This document shows, in pieces, positions 34,218 to 43,925 of a stretch of 64,000 bases of DNA. The stretch's first letter is position 1. Each line of letters opens with the position of its first letter. A program made the translations under genes and the position numbers. The stretch lies in assembly GCA_011319805.1 (NCBI GenBank), contig SJRY01000050.1:186001-250000 (forward strand). Direction: 5' to 3'. The notes under the pieces are model-generated. The model made no database searches and was not told where the DNA came from. It saw only the letters and a program-made list of their open reading frames with translations. This DNA comes from Macrocybe gigantea (Eukaryota; Basidiomycota; Agaricomycetes; Agaricales; Callistosporiaceae).

Positions 34218-34705
34218 ATGGCCCAACGCGTGACTCTCCGCAAACGCAACCCGTACAACACCACCTCGAACCGGCGCCGCGTCGTCAAGACGCCCGGCGG
34301 CAAGCTCGTCTACCACCACATCAAAAAGCCCGCCGCGCAGCCCAAGTGCGGCGACTGCGGCATCGGTCTGCCTGGTGTACGTTCGGATGCCGGATTTAAA
34401 AGATATGCGGGATGTTGACCGGCGCTGTCGTTTTTTTTTTTTTGGGTAGATTCCGGCCCTCCGCCCGCGTCAATACGCAACGATCTCGAAGCGCCAGAAG
34501 ACCGTCCAGCGCGCATACGGTGGTTCAAGATGTGGCGACTGCGTCAAGTCGCGGTACGTTCCCCTGACCTTTTACAGTTTCTGATGTCGCCGAAATTGAC
34601 TTGCTTCTCTCAACCTGCAGCATTCTCCGCGCGTTCCTGGTAGAGGAGGCAAAGATCGTGAAGAAGGTCATCAAGTCGCAACAACAGGCAGCCGCAAGGA
34701 AGTAA
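34218..34705 (+). CDS. RPL34: 60S ribosomal protein L34 (eL34)
   Basis: Structural protein of the large ribosomal subunit. The start is MAQRVTLRKRNPYNTTSNRR, followed by KTPGGKLVYHHIKKPAAQPK and CGDCGIGLPG. After intron 34379-34449 come IPALRPRQYATISKRQKTVQ and RAYGGSRCGDCVKSR. After intron 34554-34619 comes ILRAFLVEEAKIVKKVIKSQ, and the tail ends AAARK before TAA at 34703. The paired CGDC zinc-knuckle motifs of eL34 are intact. Length (about 120 residues) is normal for fungi. The upstream region is pyrimidine-rich, as usual for ribosomal protein genes. Confidence 0.96.
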
Positions 34706-35120
34706 AGTGGATAACAAACAGAAGCTAACTTTGCTCCTTCGCCCCTCGCCTGTAATGATTTATGTACCGACTTCATTGTCTGGCATCCTTCACGACAAAT
34801 GTACATGCGCGCCATAGATGAGAGAGAAGAGGGGAAGATAAGATGGCCTTTTACTTTTGGAGAGATGATATTCCCCCATGTTACTCGTATTGTTTTTACA
34901 CCTATGCAACTCTATCAGTATGGTCCCCATCGCTCTGACAACACCTGCGATGCTCTCGACACCATTTAAAGTCCGTCCGTGACAATTACACTGACCGATA
35001 CAGAGAAAAAAAGTCCTAAGTTACATGACGTGGTAGCATACTCCGAAATCGAATGAGACCGAAAATGTGGAACTTGGTACGATCACAGCAGGAAGGGAGA
35101 ATAGAAACACGCAGGAACTC
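34706..35120. other. Convergent 3' region RPL34 / membrane protein A
   Basis: About 415 bases of AT-rich sequence between converging genes, with TTTA/ATAAGA-type polyadenylation-like stretches. No gene recognised. Confidence 0.45.
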
Positions 35121-36875
35121 TCAACGGAACGTGTCTCGACCACCTGGGCCAGGCCGACTTGTCACATCTCTCTCCTCGTCCGCAGTCGGTGGCCGAGTGT
35201 AATCCGCAAACGGATCCTTGTCCTTATCATCACCCTCATACCCCAGCCTGCCGCCAGAATACCCGGGCGGCTTGCTGTCGAACGGATCGTCGTGACCGGG
35301 CGGAGGGCCCGCAGGTGGTGCGTACTGGCCGTACGAGCCGTAGGGTGCACCTGGCGGCGGTGGCGCGCCGTATGAGAGAGTGGGGAGCGAGGCATTGTAC
35401 GGAGGATTGTAGTGCGTGGGGAACGCCCCGCCGCTGGTACGGATGCGCTGGAGGGCGCGCGGCTTGCGTTTGCGGGGCTCGTGGGGTCGAGCAGCTGGCG
35501 GTAGTAGCTAAAAGCGACGGCCGTGAAGAGGAGGCCAAGGACTGAAATGAAGGGCAAACGAGAATTTGGTGTGAAGATGTGAATGGTGATAATAGTGATA
35601 AGACGCACCGGCCAGGATGAGCATGGCGACAACCTCCGACCATGAATTGTGGTCCCAACTCCTGCGACACCCTAGGTAAGACCTGTCGTCAGTAAAACAA
35701 AGGCCGCGAAGAAAATGAAAGAGAGGCTGACAATCAGCTGCTTCTTGTTCATTAATGACATCGTGGTAGATAGGGCCCCAGAAGCCAAACTGCAAGAGAA
35801 GGGTCAGAGAAACAATGAAATTGACTTGCGAAGAAAAGGAGGAAAACCTCATCTACTCACGTAAACTACTTCTTTATCCTTAGTGAGGTTTGTGCATTCT
35901 CGAATAATGTCGTTCTAGATGAAGATTAATATATGTGATAGGCTGGATTTTATGGCCGATGATATACCTTCCAGGTAAAGTGGACAACGACACGAGTCAA
36001 ACTCGTGCCAAAGACGATAAGCGTAGAGAGCGCCGCAAGAAACGCGTATATTCTGACGAGCTTGATGCGTTGCTGGGCAGAAGCAGTGTCACTGATTGCT
36101 AGGTCGAATAGGAACAGCAAAGAGAGTTCTCACAGTAGCCGCACTGAATACACCAAATGCCTGATTGGTAAAAAGGAGATTAACTACTACCTTGGTCGAT
36201 TCAGATCAAATGAACATACCATAAAGACAGCGACAGCCATATAGAGGGCGCCCAGCGCTACAGTCAAAGCTGCGATCTTGGGTACATTTTCTGTCAAAGC
36301 GCCCAAAACAGTTTGACACCTCATTTCCCCTAGAAAATGAAAGACAACGCACGAGTCCTGTCAACACCAAAGCTTCTAAAGAAGCCGATCTACAGACGGC
36401 AAGCAGCAAATTAATATGAGTGGGATAGAGGCGGAAATTCGAAATAGGAGCCTCTTAACGACGACATACCGCCCTGCAATGGAAGAAGGAAGGTCAAGAA
36501 GGCATGAATGAGAGATGAATTGATGGACGCACGAAAATAATGTCCAGAGGCCTGCCAAGACCGCCGCTGGAAAGACCCAAGATTAAGCATGAAAGATCGT
36601 TATATAGGTGGAGTGGTGATGTGAAAAGGGGGCTCACTCGCTATGACGACTGGTCTCAAGCTCCTTCGGTACACCCGTGCAACGAAGGCATAGGAAGGCG
36701 GGGCGCCTACAGAAGAACGTTCAAGCGTGAGTGAAAGTCCGGGGCGGATTCAAAACGTGCGGTTGGGCGGAAGAAAAAAGCACCTGCGTGGTGTTGGTGA
36801 CGTTAGTGAGATTGTCGTCACAATAGCTAGTGCTCAAGCTCACTTGCCTTGTGGGGGAGGTGTTCTACTGTCCAT
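35121..36875 (-). CDS. Multi-span membrane protein A, paralogue of 37562-39274
   Basis: Unnamed fungal membrane protein. Exons read on the minus strand: MDSRTPPPQGK (start 36875); APPSYAFVARVYRRSLRPVV; AVLAGLWTLFS; PKIAALTVALGALYMAVAVF; AFGVFSAAT; QQRIKLVRIYAFLAALSTLI followed by VFGTSLTRVVVHFTWK; NDIIRECTNLTKDKEVVY; FGFWGPIYHDVINEQEAADC; and RRSWDHNSWSEVVAMLILA. The last membrane span, VLGLLFTAVAFSYYRQLLDP, closes the set. Four or five hydrophobic spans and a conserved YYRQ-x-x-DP motif precede a cytosolic Pro/Tyr/Gly-rich tail (GAPYGSYGQYAPPAGPPPGH) ending GRDTFR. A one-base frame break lies near 35470-35476, just after the YYRQ motif. The topology resembles tetraspanin-like proteins, but no CCG motif is visible, so I assign no family. 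Intron rich (about nine). Confidence 0.75.
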
Positions 36876-37561
36876 TGAAATGCACCGAACCGTGAAAGAA
36901 TCGTCAAAGGGATAAAAAAAGAAAAAGGTGGGTGTCTCAAGTTGCGGTAATGGGAGGAGTGCGTAGAGGACTGGCCGGCATAAATGTGCCCAAGTGCGAC
37001 AAGGCGCATGGTGGCGGTGCTTTGTTTGGCCATACCTGCTATTGTCAGGCAGCGCGGGCGCCTCGGGCCTGTGCCAGCCATCGTCCGCAGTCGACAGCCC
37101 ATTCCAAGCCAGGATGAGCGAGCATCGATTATCATTGCCCTGCGATTTAAAGTCATGAAAAGTGGCTTTGAGCCTTGAAGGTAGCCTCAGTCTGACTTTT
37201 TGCTTCTGCAGCCACGAGAGCTGCGATGGCATCGTGAATATTTTTATCAGCTTTTGACCGTCGCGAGGTGACCGTGACGTCACAGACGTATTTATGGCTC
37301 TTGAATCAATGTGCTGGAAGGCGGCGGGAAAGCAAAGCCATCATCGCTGCATCATGCCCCACTCCAACGCGATATGCGCAATTGTTTCAGGCGTAAATGC
37401 ATCACGTTCTCATGAATTTGGGATCATGCCGGAAATGCCTGCACATCTGGCCTCTGATGGGGGCTATGCACCGCCTTAGCCGGCCCATTTAATATGGCCG
37501 TCGCTGCGCCCGACCGTCCCTTCGTCCGGTACCAACCCCAGCGAAGCAGACCAGTCACAGG
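36876..37561. promoter_or_regulatory. Bidirectional promoter region of the membrane-protein pair
   Basis: 686 bases separate the two divergent start codons. Minus-strand and plus-strand short frames here look random. Candidate 5' UTR and regulatory sites are probably shared; I see no clear TATA box in either direction. Confidence 0.4.
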
Positions 37562-39274
37562 ATGACACGTCCAACGCCACTCCAATTGCAACGTGAGCGC
37601 CTTTTGCATCGCATTGAATAAATGGAATGATAATCGCTGACGTTTGCGCTTTTTCTGGCTGGCATTTCGGACTTGACAGATGACAATTTTAACCCAGGTG
37701 AGCTGCTAATCCCACCGCTGATATCTGGCTGTGTTGAATCGCTTATCGGATTCCTTTCTGTCACCAGCATCTGCTGTGCAGAGCTTTCCCCAGGTTAGGT
37801 CATTCTTTGGCCAATTGTACTATTTCAATTGGAGAAAAGTGGTGATTGCAAGTGAGTATTCATTTACCATGTTCCCGTCCTGTTACTCATCGCTGAAATT
37901 TATGGGACCCAGTTGCTGGAATCAATGCACTTCGGTTTTTCTTCGCGTATGTCCTCGTGTCATCGACGATCTGAGCAGTTCTAACTCCATCCTGCAGAGC
38001 TGTATGTGCTCGACGGGTCATTTTTTTTTTACAAGAATAATGCGTTGATCGTTTGCGGTTAGACTAATGCCTTTCAAGAAGTCAAAATCGATATCCTTGG
38101 TGGGCCTTATTTTCAATTCTATTGTCCAAAACTCTGAACGATGGTATAGATCATGTCCCAAGGCTCGCGAGAGTCTCGATGCTGCTCAGCGCGATTTATC
38201 TGATAACGACATTCATTGAGCTTTTTGGCGTACTCAGTGCCGCTATCGTACGATTGACCTGTTCCTCTTTTCCGCATCCTCAGCACCTCATCGGTTTTAT
38301 AGCAAAGGCTGAAGATGATCCGGCTCTACGTTCATCTGGCATTCGTCTCGGCACTCTTGATCACAACGGCCGGTTTCGTTGCAGGAGTCGCATACTTCGT
38401 CTTTGCTGTACGTTCTTACTGGCACATGACTGTGTTTTCGTTCCTGCTGAACGGACCACGCATAGGATGATGTCATTCGTCATTGCACCGCCCATTCAGT
38501 GAGATCGACGGCTGGGCAAAAGTCGTCCGTTGTCAGTCCCTTTCGTCTCACCGCCTCGAATATGTACACAACTGATTTCTTGCTTTTTTTCCAGGGTTTC
38601 ACGCCGGCTGTGGCCCAGAAAAGTAATGTCCCCTATCATAAACGATGATACCATTCTTTGACACACTCTTCCCGCCAGTGTGCTTGCAATTCTGGACGAA
38701 CGAGTCAGTCTCGCAAGTGTTCGCCGTGATCCTGTTCTACCTCGTGCCCTCCGTGCTGTACTTCTTCCTCGCCTACCTATACTACCGCCAGTCGATAGAC
38801 CCTGCGCACCCTGCCAACCTGTGCGACGAAGCTTCCCGCGCGCGCCGCCGGGCGCGGCAAGCCATCCGGATGGAGTCGCTGTCCGAAGCGGAGGTCAGTC
38901 CGCTGTACAACCACAGCAACGTTGGACCTGGTACCAGCGCCGTGCGCACGGGCAGGACGCCGGACAGCGACGATATCACGCACGCTGCTGTCGTCGTTGC
39001 TGGGCGGCTGGCGGCGCAGCGACCGCACGTGCAAGGAGCAGGGCAAGGAAGAGCAAAGGGAGCAAAGGGACGCGAACGCAAGCTGGGTGCGGGAGGTGGT
39101 GCCAGTAGGAAGAACCCACATTTGACGCTAAATCTCTCGCCGATGATGCAGACGGCATCGCCGTATGGCGTCACGCCTGGCCCGCCCAGCTTTTCCGTGC
39201 CGCGGATGAGGGGATACGAACAGGGCTTGCTGCCTGTCGATTTGACGTCGGACGACGGACGGACGGGTAGATGA
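37562..39274 (+). CDS. Multi-span membrane protein B, paralogue of 35121-36875
   Basis: Start inferred at MTRPTPLQLQ (37562), because this is the frame that joins across short introns to HDNFNPASAVQSFPQVRSFF and GQLYYFNWRKVVIA. Following exons: VAGINALRFFFA; DHVPRLARVSMLLSAIYLIT with TFIELFGVLSAAI; KMIRLYVHLAFVSALLITTA with GFVAGVAYFVFA; DDVIRHCTAHS; and the last span, VFAVILFYLVPSVLYFFLAY, then LYYRQSIDPAHPANLCDEAS. The tail is basic and then Gly/Ala/Pro-rich and ends TSDDGRTGR. It matches protein A in order and spacing: PKIA/PRLA, FGVFSAA/FGVLSAA, NDIIRECT/DDVIRHCT and YYRQLLDP/YYRQSIDP. The two are therefore diverged duplicates with the same topology. Function is unknown; location in a cellular membrane is inferred from hydrophobicity. 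Confidence 0.75.
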
Positions 39275-39495
39275 GCAGTCTGCGTCGAGAAGTTTTCGTT
39301 CTTTTTCGTTTTTGATTCTCTTTGCAAATGCGATACCTGATCAGAAACAAGCTGGTCGATCGTGCTTGCGAAGGCCGTTGATGAGTCGAATGATCTGACA
39401 AACGTCTTGGCTTGTCGCTTGTTCATGCACTCCTGACTCGATGAGCAGGGGCGTCTCGACGGTTTGCATTCACACACGCAATCAGTACAGTGAAT

Positions 39496-39940
39496 AATCC
39501 GTCTAACGAAGTCGGCTTTCCGGCGTGTCGCGCAGTTGCCCTGGATGTAGTAGTGTGGGCAGAATTTGGCATTTGCCAAGGATGGCAGGTTGTTGTAGTT
39601 ATGTGCAAAATCCTCTCAACGGCTTGGACGGTATAATGTAAGTACAGGTCTTGGAGCCAGGGCAAGGGTGACCTCCTCCGACATAGATCTGAAATTTGTT
39701 GGAGGTTGGCTGCATTATCACAAATGACAGTGTATTCTGCTAAATTCCGCCAAGCCCGTCTCGAATTCTGCCGGCAATAGCCAGTTTGCCAGAATTGTTT
39801 GACAAACTGACAGACTTCTGCCAACAACAATACCTGGATGTAGATAACGTGAGATTGGTTGACCCCTCCATGTGAGGCGTTTTTCACAATGTTTTCGACT
39901 AATCCGTCTAACGAAATCGGCTCCCCGGCCTGTCACAGAC
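39496..39940 (+). repeat. Imperfect direct repeat, two copies about 405 bases apart
   Basis: Copies at 39496-39535 and 39901-39940 both begin AATCCGTCTAACGAA. They match at 30 of the first 34 positions and then diverge. A shared CTGGATGTAG string also occurs near 39542 and 39834. It may be the remnant of a local duplication or of a small non-autonomous element; I see no terminal inverted repeats. Confidence 0.5.
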
Positions 39941-40170
39941 CAGAAACTACTCAACCCTGGCGTCGCTATGACACATAGTTCAGAATCGTGCATTTTTGAC
40001 CCCGCCCGGGCCGACATGTGTGCATAACATAGGTGACTTGACAAACAAGGACCCGTCTGCGAGACCGATACCGAGCCCACGCCTCAGCTTGACCGCTTAT
40101 GCATATCTTCTCTATCGCCCAGCCACCACTGAAGCGCAGGTACTCTACAATTTGTCCGTTGCGGAACCAA

Positions 40171-40178
40171 TATAAAAA
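40171..40178 (+). promoter_or_regulatory. TATA box of P450 no. 1
   Basis: TATAAAAA about 90 bases upstream of the ATG at 40267, preceded by CCAA. The paralogue has a similar element at a similar distance. Confidence 0.5.
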
Positions 40179-40266
40179 CTGAAAGGTTCAGAACCTAGAT
40201 GTGTCGCACACCACCTCCAACTTTGGAGAGGTTGATCGTTGACGCTTGTTCCTCTGACATCTCAGC

Positions 40267-42974
40267 ATGGCATTTTCTCCCACCAGTGCCGCATTAGTGG
40301 CCCTGCTGTCTGTCGTGCTCTGGCACACACTGCGCTCGCGCATTGTGAGGACGGACATTGACAACATCGCGGGACCGCCATCCGAATCGTTCTGGAAAGG
40401 CAAGCGAAACGCTTTCAACGCCGTCGCGGCGCGTTGGTCGTTGTAGGCTGAAGGATTATCGTACTTGACAGGAAACTTTGGCCAGCTCTTCAACATCAAC
40501 GCGTGGGATTTTCACCAGCGTTTGGCCCAACAATGTCGGTCCTTTTGCGCTCTCTTTCGGCTCAAGTGTTGGATCTAACGCGTAACAGATGGCAGAGTTC
40601 TCAAAATCCACGGATTCTTCGGGGTGTGTTTTTTTTTTTGGATATGAATTGCTTCGATGAGCCGTGAGGCGTATTCAAATTTTCTCGCTTGCAGGGGAAA
40701 CATCTCTACGTTTTCGATCCCAAAGCGCTTCATCACATTGTCGTAAAAGTAAGCAACAATGCTTTAAGGTAATCTCGAACCTTGTAAACCGGGTCCTGTA
40801 GAATCTTTATGTTTTTGATGAGACGGACTCGTTTTTCGCGTACGCTTACTCCGCTTGAAGCTTCACTTCTCGTCTCGTACTGACCTTTATTTTTATAGCA
40901 TAAACCGTGTCATATTCGGACACGGCCTCTCTAGTGCTCGCGGTTCGATCTTCCGTCATCTGCGCGCTGTAATTGATATTCAAAGGCTTGTGGATAGGTG
41001 AACATCACCGCAAACAACGAAAGATGCTGAATCCAGTCTTTTCGATCGCTCATATGCGAAACCTGAGTGAGTTGCTTCGTCCTTGGAGTGCTCGACGAAA
41101 TGCTCATCATGGTGATTCTACTAGTCCCTGCCTTTTACGGCGTCGCCCACAACGTCTGTCGGCCTCTTGGTATCGGCTGACTTTGAATGATGCTGACCCT
41201 TCACATTTCTCATCAGCTTGGCAAAACTCTCAACGAGAAAGTCTTCAGCGGACCGCAAGAGGCAAGTTGGCCCACCTTGTCTCTATCACAGAAGCATAAC
41301 TATCGGACCCGCAAATCGCATTTAGATTGACCTTCTTCACTGGATGTCTCGAACCGCTCTCGAGCTAATCGGCCAGAGTGGCTTCGGATACTCCTTTGAC
41401 TCACTGACCGAGAACGCAGAACCTCATCGTTATAGCGTTGCCGTCAAAGACCTTGTGTACGTCCCCGGGCACCTGTTCTGCACGTATATCATAGTTCTGA
41501 ACGTCATTATAGCCCCGTCATGTTCAAATTCGTCTTGCTTCGAAGCTTCTCGCCGACCCTCGTCAAACTCGGACCGCCGAAATTCCGCAAGTTCATCGTG
41601 GACTCGTTGCCCAGCTTAAACGTGAAAAGGTTCAGAGATATAGTGGCCGTTATGGATGCCACCTCACGGGAAATCTATGCCATCAAAAAAAGGGCCTTCG
41701 AACAAGGAGAGGAGACGGTATCGCAGCAGGTCGGCGGTGGTAAAGATATCATGACCATTCTCAGTATGTCTTCTTGTTTGCGTGCACCGAAAGTACCAAC
41801 CTTCTGGATCCGCAGTGCAGGCGAATCTAGAAGCCTCCGAAGAGGATCGTCTGTCCGACGATGAAGTGCTGGCGCAGGTGACGCTTTCTCTCCCCCTCGC
41901 ATGTGAAAGGTTTTAACTGACAATCTTTGCTCAGATATCGTGAGTAGATGAGACCCATCCCCTGGCAGACCAACTCTTGACAGGATCGGATCAGAACATT
42001 CACTTTTGCAGGCATGGATACGACTTCGAATGCGCTGTCTCGCATTCTGTACCTTCTATCTAGGCGTCAGGACGTCCAGGAGAAGCTCCGATCTGAAATA
42101 ATGCAGGCGCAAGAGAAGTACGGTGACCTGCAGTACGATGAACTTGACAAGTTGCCTCTTTTGGACGCCGTTTGCAGAGAGACATTACGCTTGTGGGTTG
42201 ATGCAATTGAGAGTGTCCTTTATTTGTTTCTGATTTTGTTGTTCAAGATACCCGCCCATTTCGACACTGCAGCGCATGTACGTGTTTAGCTGCAGATCCA
42301 TTGCTTGCCACGCTCTTTGACATCAATGCCGTAGCACCCGACAGGATGCAATTCTCCCTTTTTCGAAACCGATTCGAGGCCTTGACGGGCGCGAGCTGAC
42401 CGAGATTGTGGTGCCCAAGGGCACAAACATTATTATGTCCATCTTCAACATTAACCGGGATCCTGCGATCTGGGGGTCAGATTCCTGTGAATGGAAACCC
42501 GAGAGGTGGCTTTCGCCTCTCCCAGAGAGTGTCACGAGTGCCGGCATTCCAGGGGTCTACGCCAATCTGTGAGTAAGGCAGTCATATCTCCCCGAAATCC
42601 GACCAATTGCCATACCATCTGGAACAGAATGACTTTCATAGGCGGGGGAAGGGCCTGCATGTGCGTGTTTTGCGCTTCCCACCCGATGTGGCAATATCTC
42701 TGCTAATTGACTAATCACACTTCTTTTCAACCAGCGGATTCAAGTTCTCGCAGCTGGAAATGAGTAAGCACTTCTTTCCTATGTGATAATGGTGTTCTGA
42801 TCGACTCGCGCTTGTGCATCGCGTAATACAGAGGTCGTGTTGTCAGTCTTAGTTTCGCAATTGCGATTCTCGGCGAAACAAGAAATAGCCTGGGAGATGG
42901 GGCCGATTGCCATCCCCACTGTGAAAGGAAAGCCAGGCAAGGCTCAGCTTCCCTTGCTGGTAGAGCGAGTATAA
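40267..42974 (+). CDS. Cytochrome P450 no. 1 (tandem pair)
   Basis: Membrane-anchored monooxygenase. The start is MAFSPTSAALVALLSVVLWH (N-terminal anchor helix). Exons continue DIDNIAGPPSESFWKG, NFGQLFNINAWDFHQRLAQQ, GRVLKIHGFFG, GKHLYVFDPKALHHIVVK, NLYVFDETDSFFA, EHHRKQRKMLNPVFSIAHMR (helix C region) and MSRTALELIGQSGFGYSFDS. The I-helix is ISTFTFAGMDTTSNALSRIL, using an acceptor at about 41992. ExxR is in DAVCRETLRL. Then PFSKPIRGLDGRELTEIVVP, CEWKPERWLSPLPESVTSAG and the heme loop FIGGGRACI, intron, GFKFSQLEMK with the cysteine ligand. It ends LPLLVERV. About 15 introns, the first with a GC donor (40400). All catalytic motifs look intact. Substrate unknown. Confidence 0.9.
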
Positions 42975-43925
42975 GTTTTCCCTGGATACGCAACGTCTCA
43001 ACTACCAAGTATAAAGTTATTCTCCTATATATCTAATTTCTATCGGTTCTACGGCCGCATCCATCCTAGCAATACCAGCTTTGTTCGTGAAATTTATGCA
43101 GAATCATCTATTGCTTCGTAAAGTACAGTATACCCCCTGCAGGTTATTCTACGGCTTTGTTTTCAGCGAAATTATCCCTGATTCAGCACACAATAATGGT
43201 GCTGCTTTTGACCATCGAAGAGATAGATGCTCCTGTACACCGACTGTTAACGGGTAACCTTGGTCTGCAGCTATTCGTCAATATTCACTAAGATCGGTTG
43301 GCGGTGTACGATTCTTCTTCCGATTCTGAGACTGAGCTATCGTCCCGCTAGGCATCAGGTAGGAACCCATGGTTGTCGTCGTCATTTTTATTGCCTCTAA
43401 CGGGGAGACTCTTACGGTCCAACACAGTAACATTCAAAGAGTTGGAGTGTCATGTCGGTGTGAGTAGCCCAAGACGCCATTCTTCTTTTATTCAAGGGCG
43501 CCGATGAATAATGTGGCTCACGAAATCACTGACTGGCTCTGAGCGACAGGACCGAGGAAGGTTCTCTTTTGATCGTAGTTCTGGTCTCGTGAACAGAAGC
43601 GTCACGACAACCGACTTGTACCGAAATACTCAGAGTCATTTCATCGATCAATTTTTGCGGTACCATGAACGCGCATGGTGTTATTGGCCAACATGGCGGC
43701 CAAGGCGGCTGGGCAAACCGCCATTTCTTTCCGAATCCACGTAAGGCCCATTCCCCTTTTCTCAACTGCGACGTGGATTGCCGATGGTCCGTCAAACCAA
43801 CAGCTGTGAGAAGATACCTATCGCAAGCCGTATCCACACCATGGCTTCTCAAACTACATATAAAAGGGCGCCTGCTGCTAAACGCGCCGGCCTAACCCAA
43901 CACCAGGTGCCCTTTGGCACGAACC
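42975..43925. other. Intergenic between the tandem P450 genes
   Basis: About 950 bases: 3' flank of P450 no. 1 and promoter of no. 2. Short frames only; no third P450 fragment is visible. Confidence 0.45.
43859..43866 (+). promoter_or_regulatory. TATA box of P450 no. 2
   Basis: TATAAAAG about 60 bases upstream of the ATG at 43926. Confidence 0.55.

Larger units (their letters stand above)
39275..40266. other. Intergenic with an imperfect direct repeat
   Basis: About 990 bases before the first tandem P450. No gene recognised; minus-strand frames here are shadows. The stretch carries the direct repeat listed at 39496 and 39901, and the P450 promoter at its right end. Confidence 0.4.

Noticed and set aside
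36840..37283. 147-codon minus-strand frame between the membrane-protein pair
   Set aside because: Only MDSRTPPPQGK at its end joins the exon chain of protein A; the rest is upstream DNA without motifs.
38782..39579. 265-codon minus-strand frame with Cys-rich text
   Set aside because: Mostly antisense to the tail of membrane protein B; the Cys-rich part has no domain pattern.
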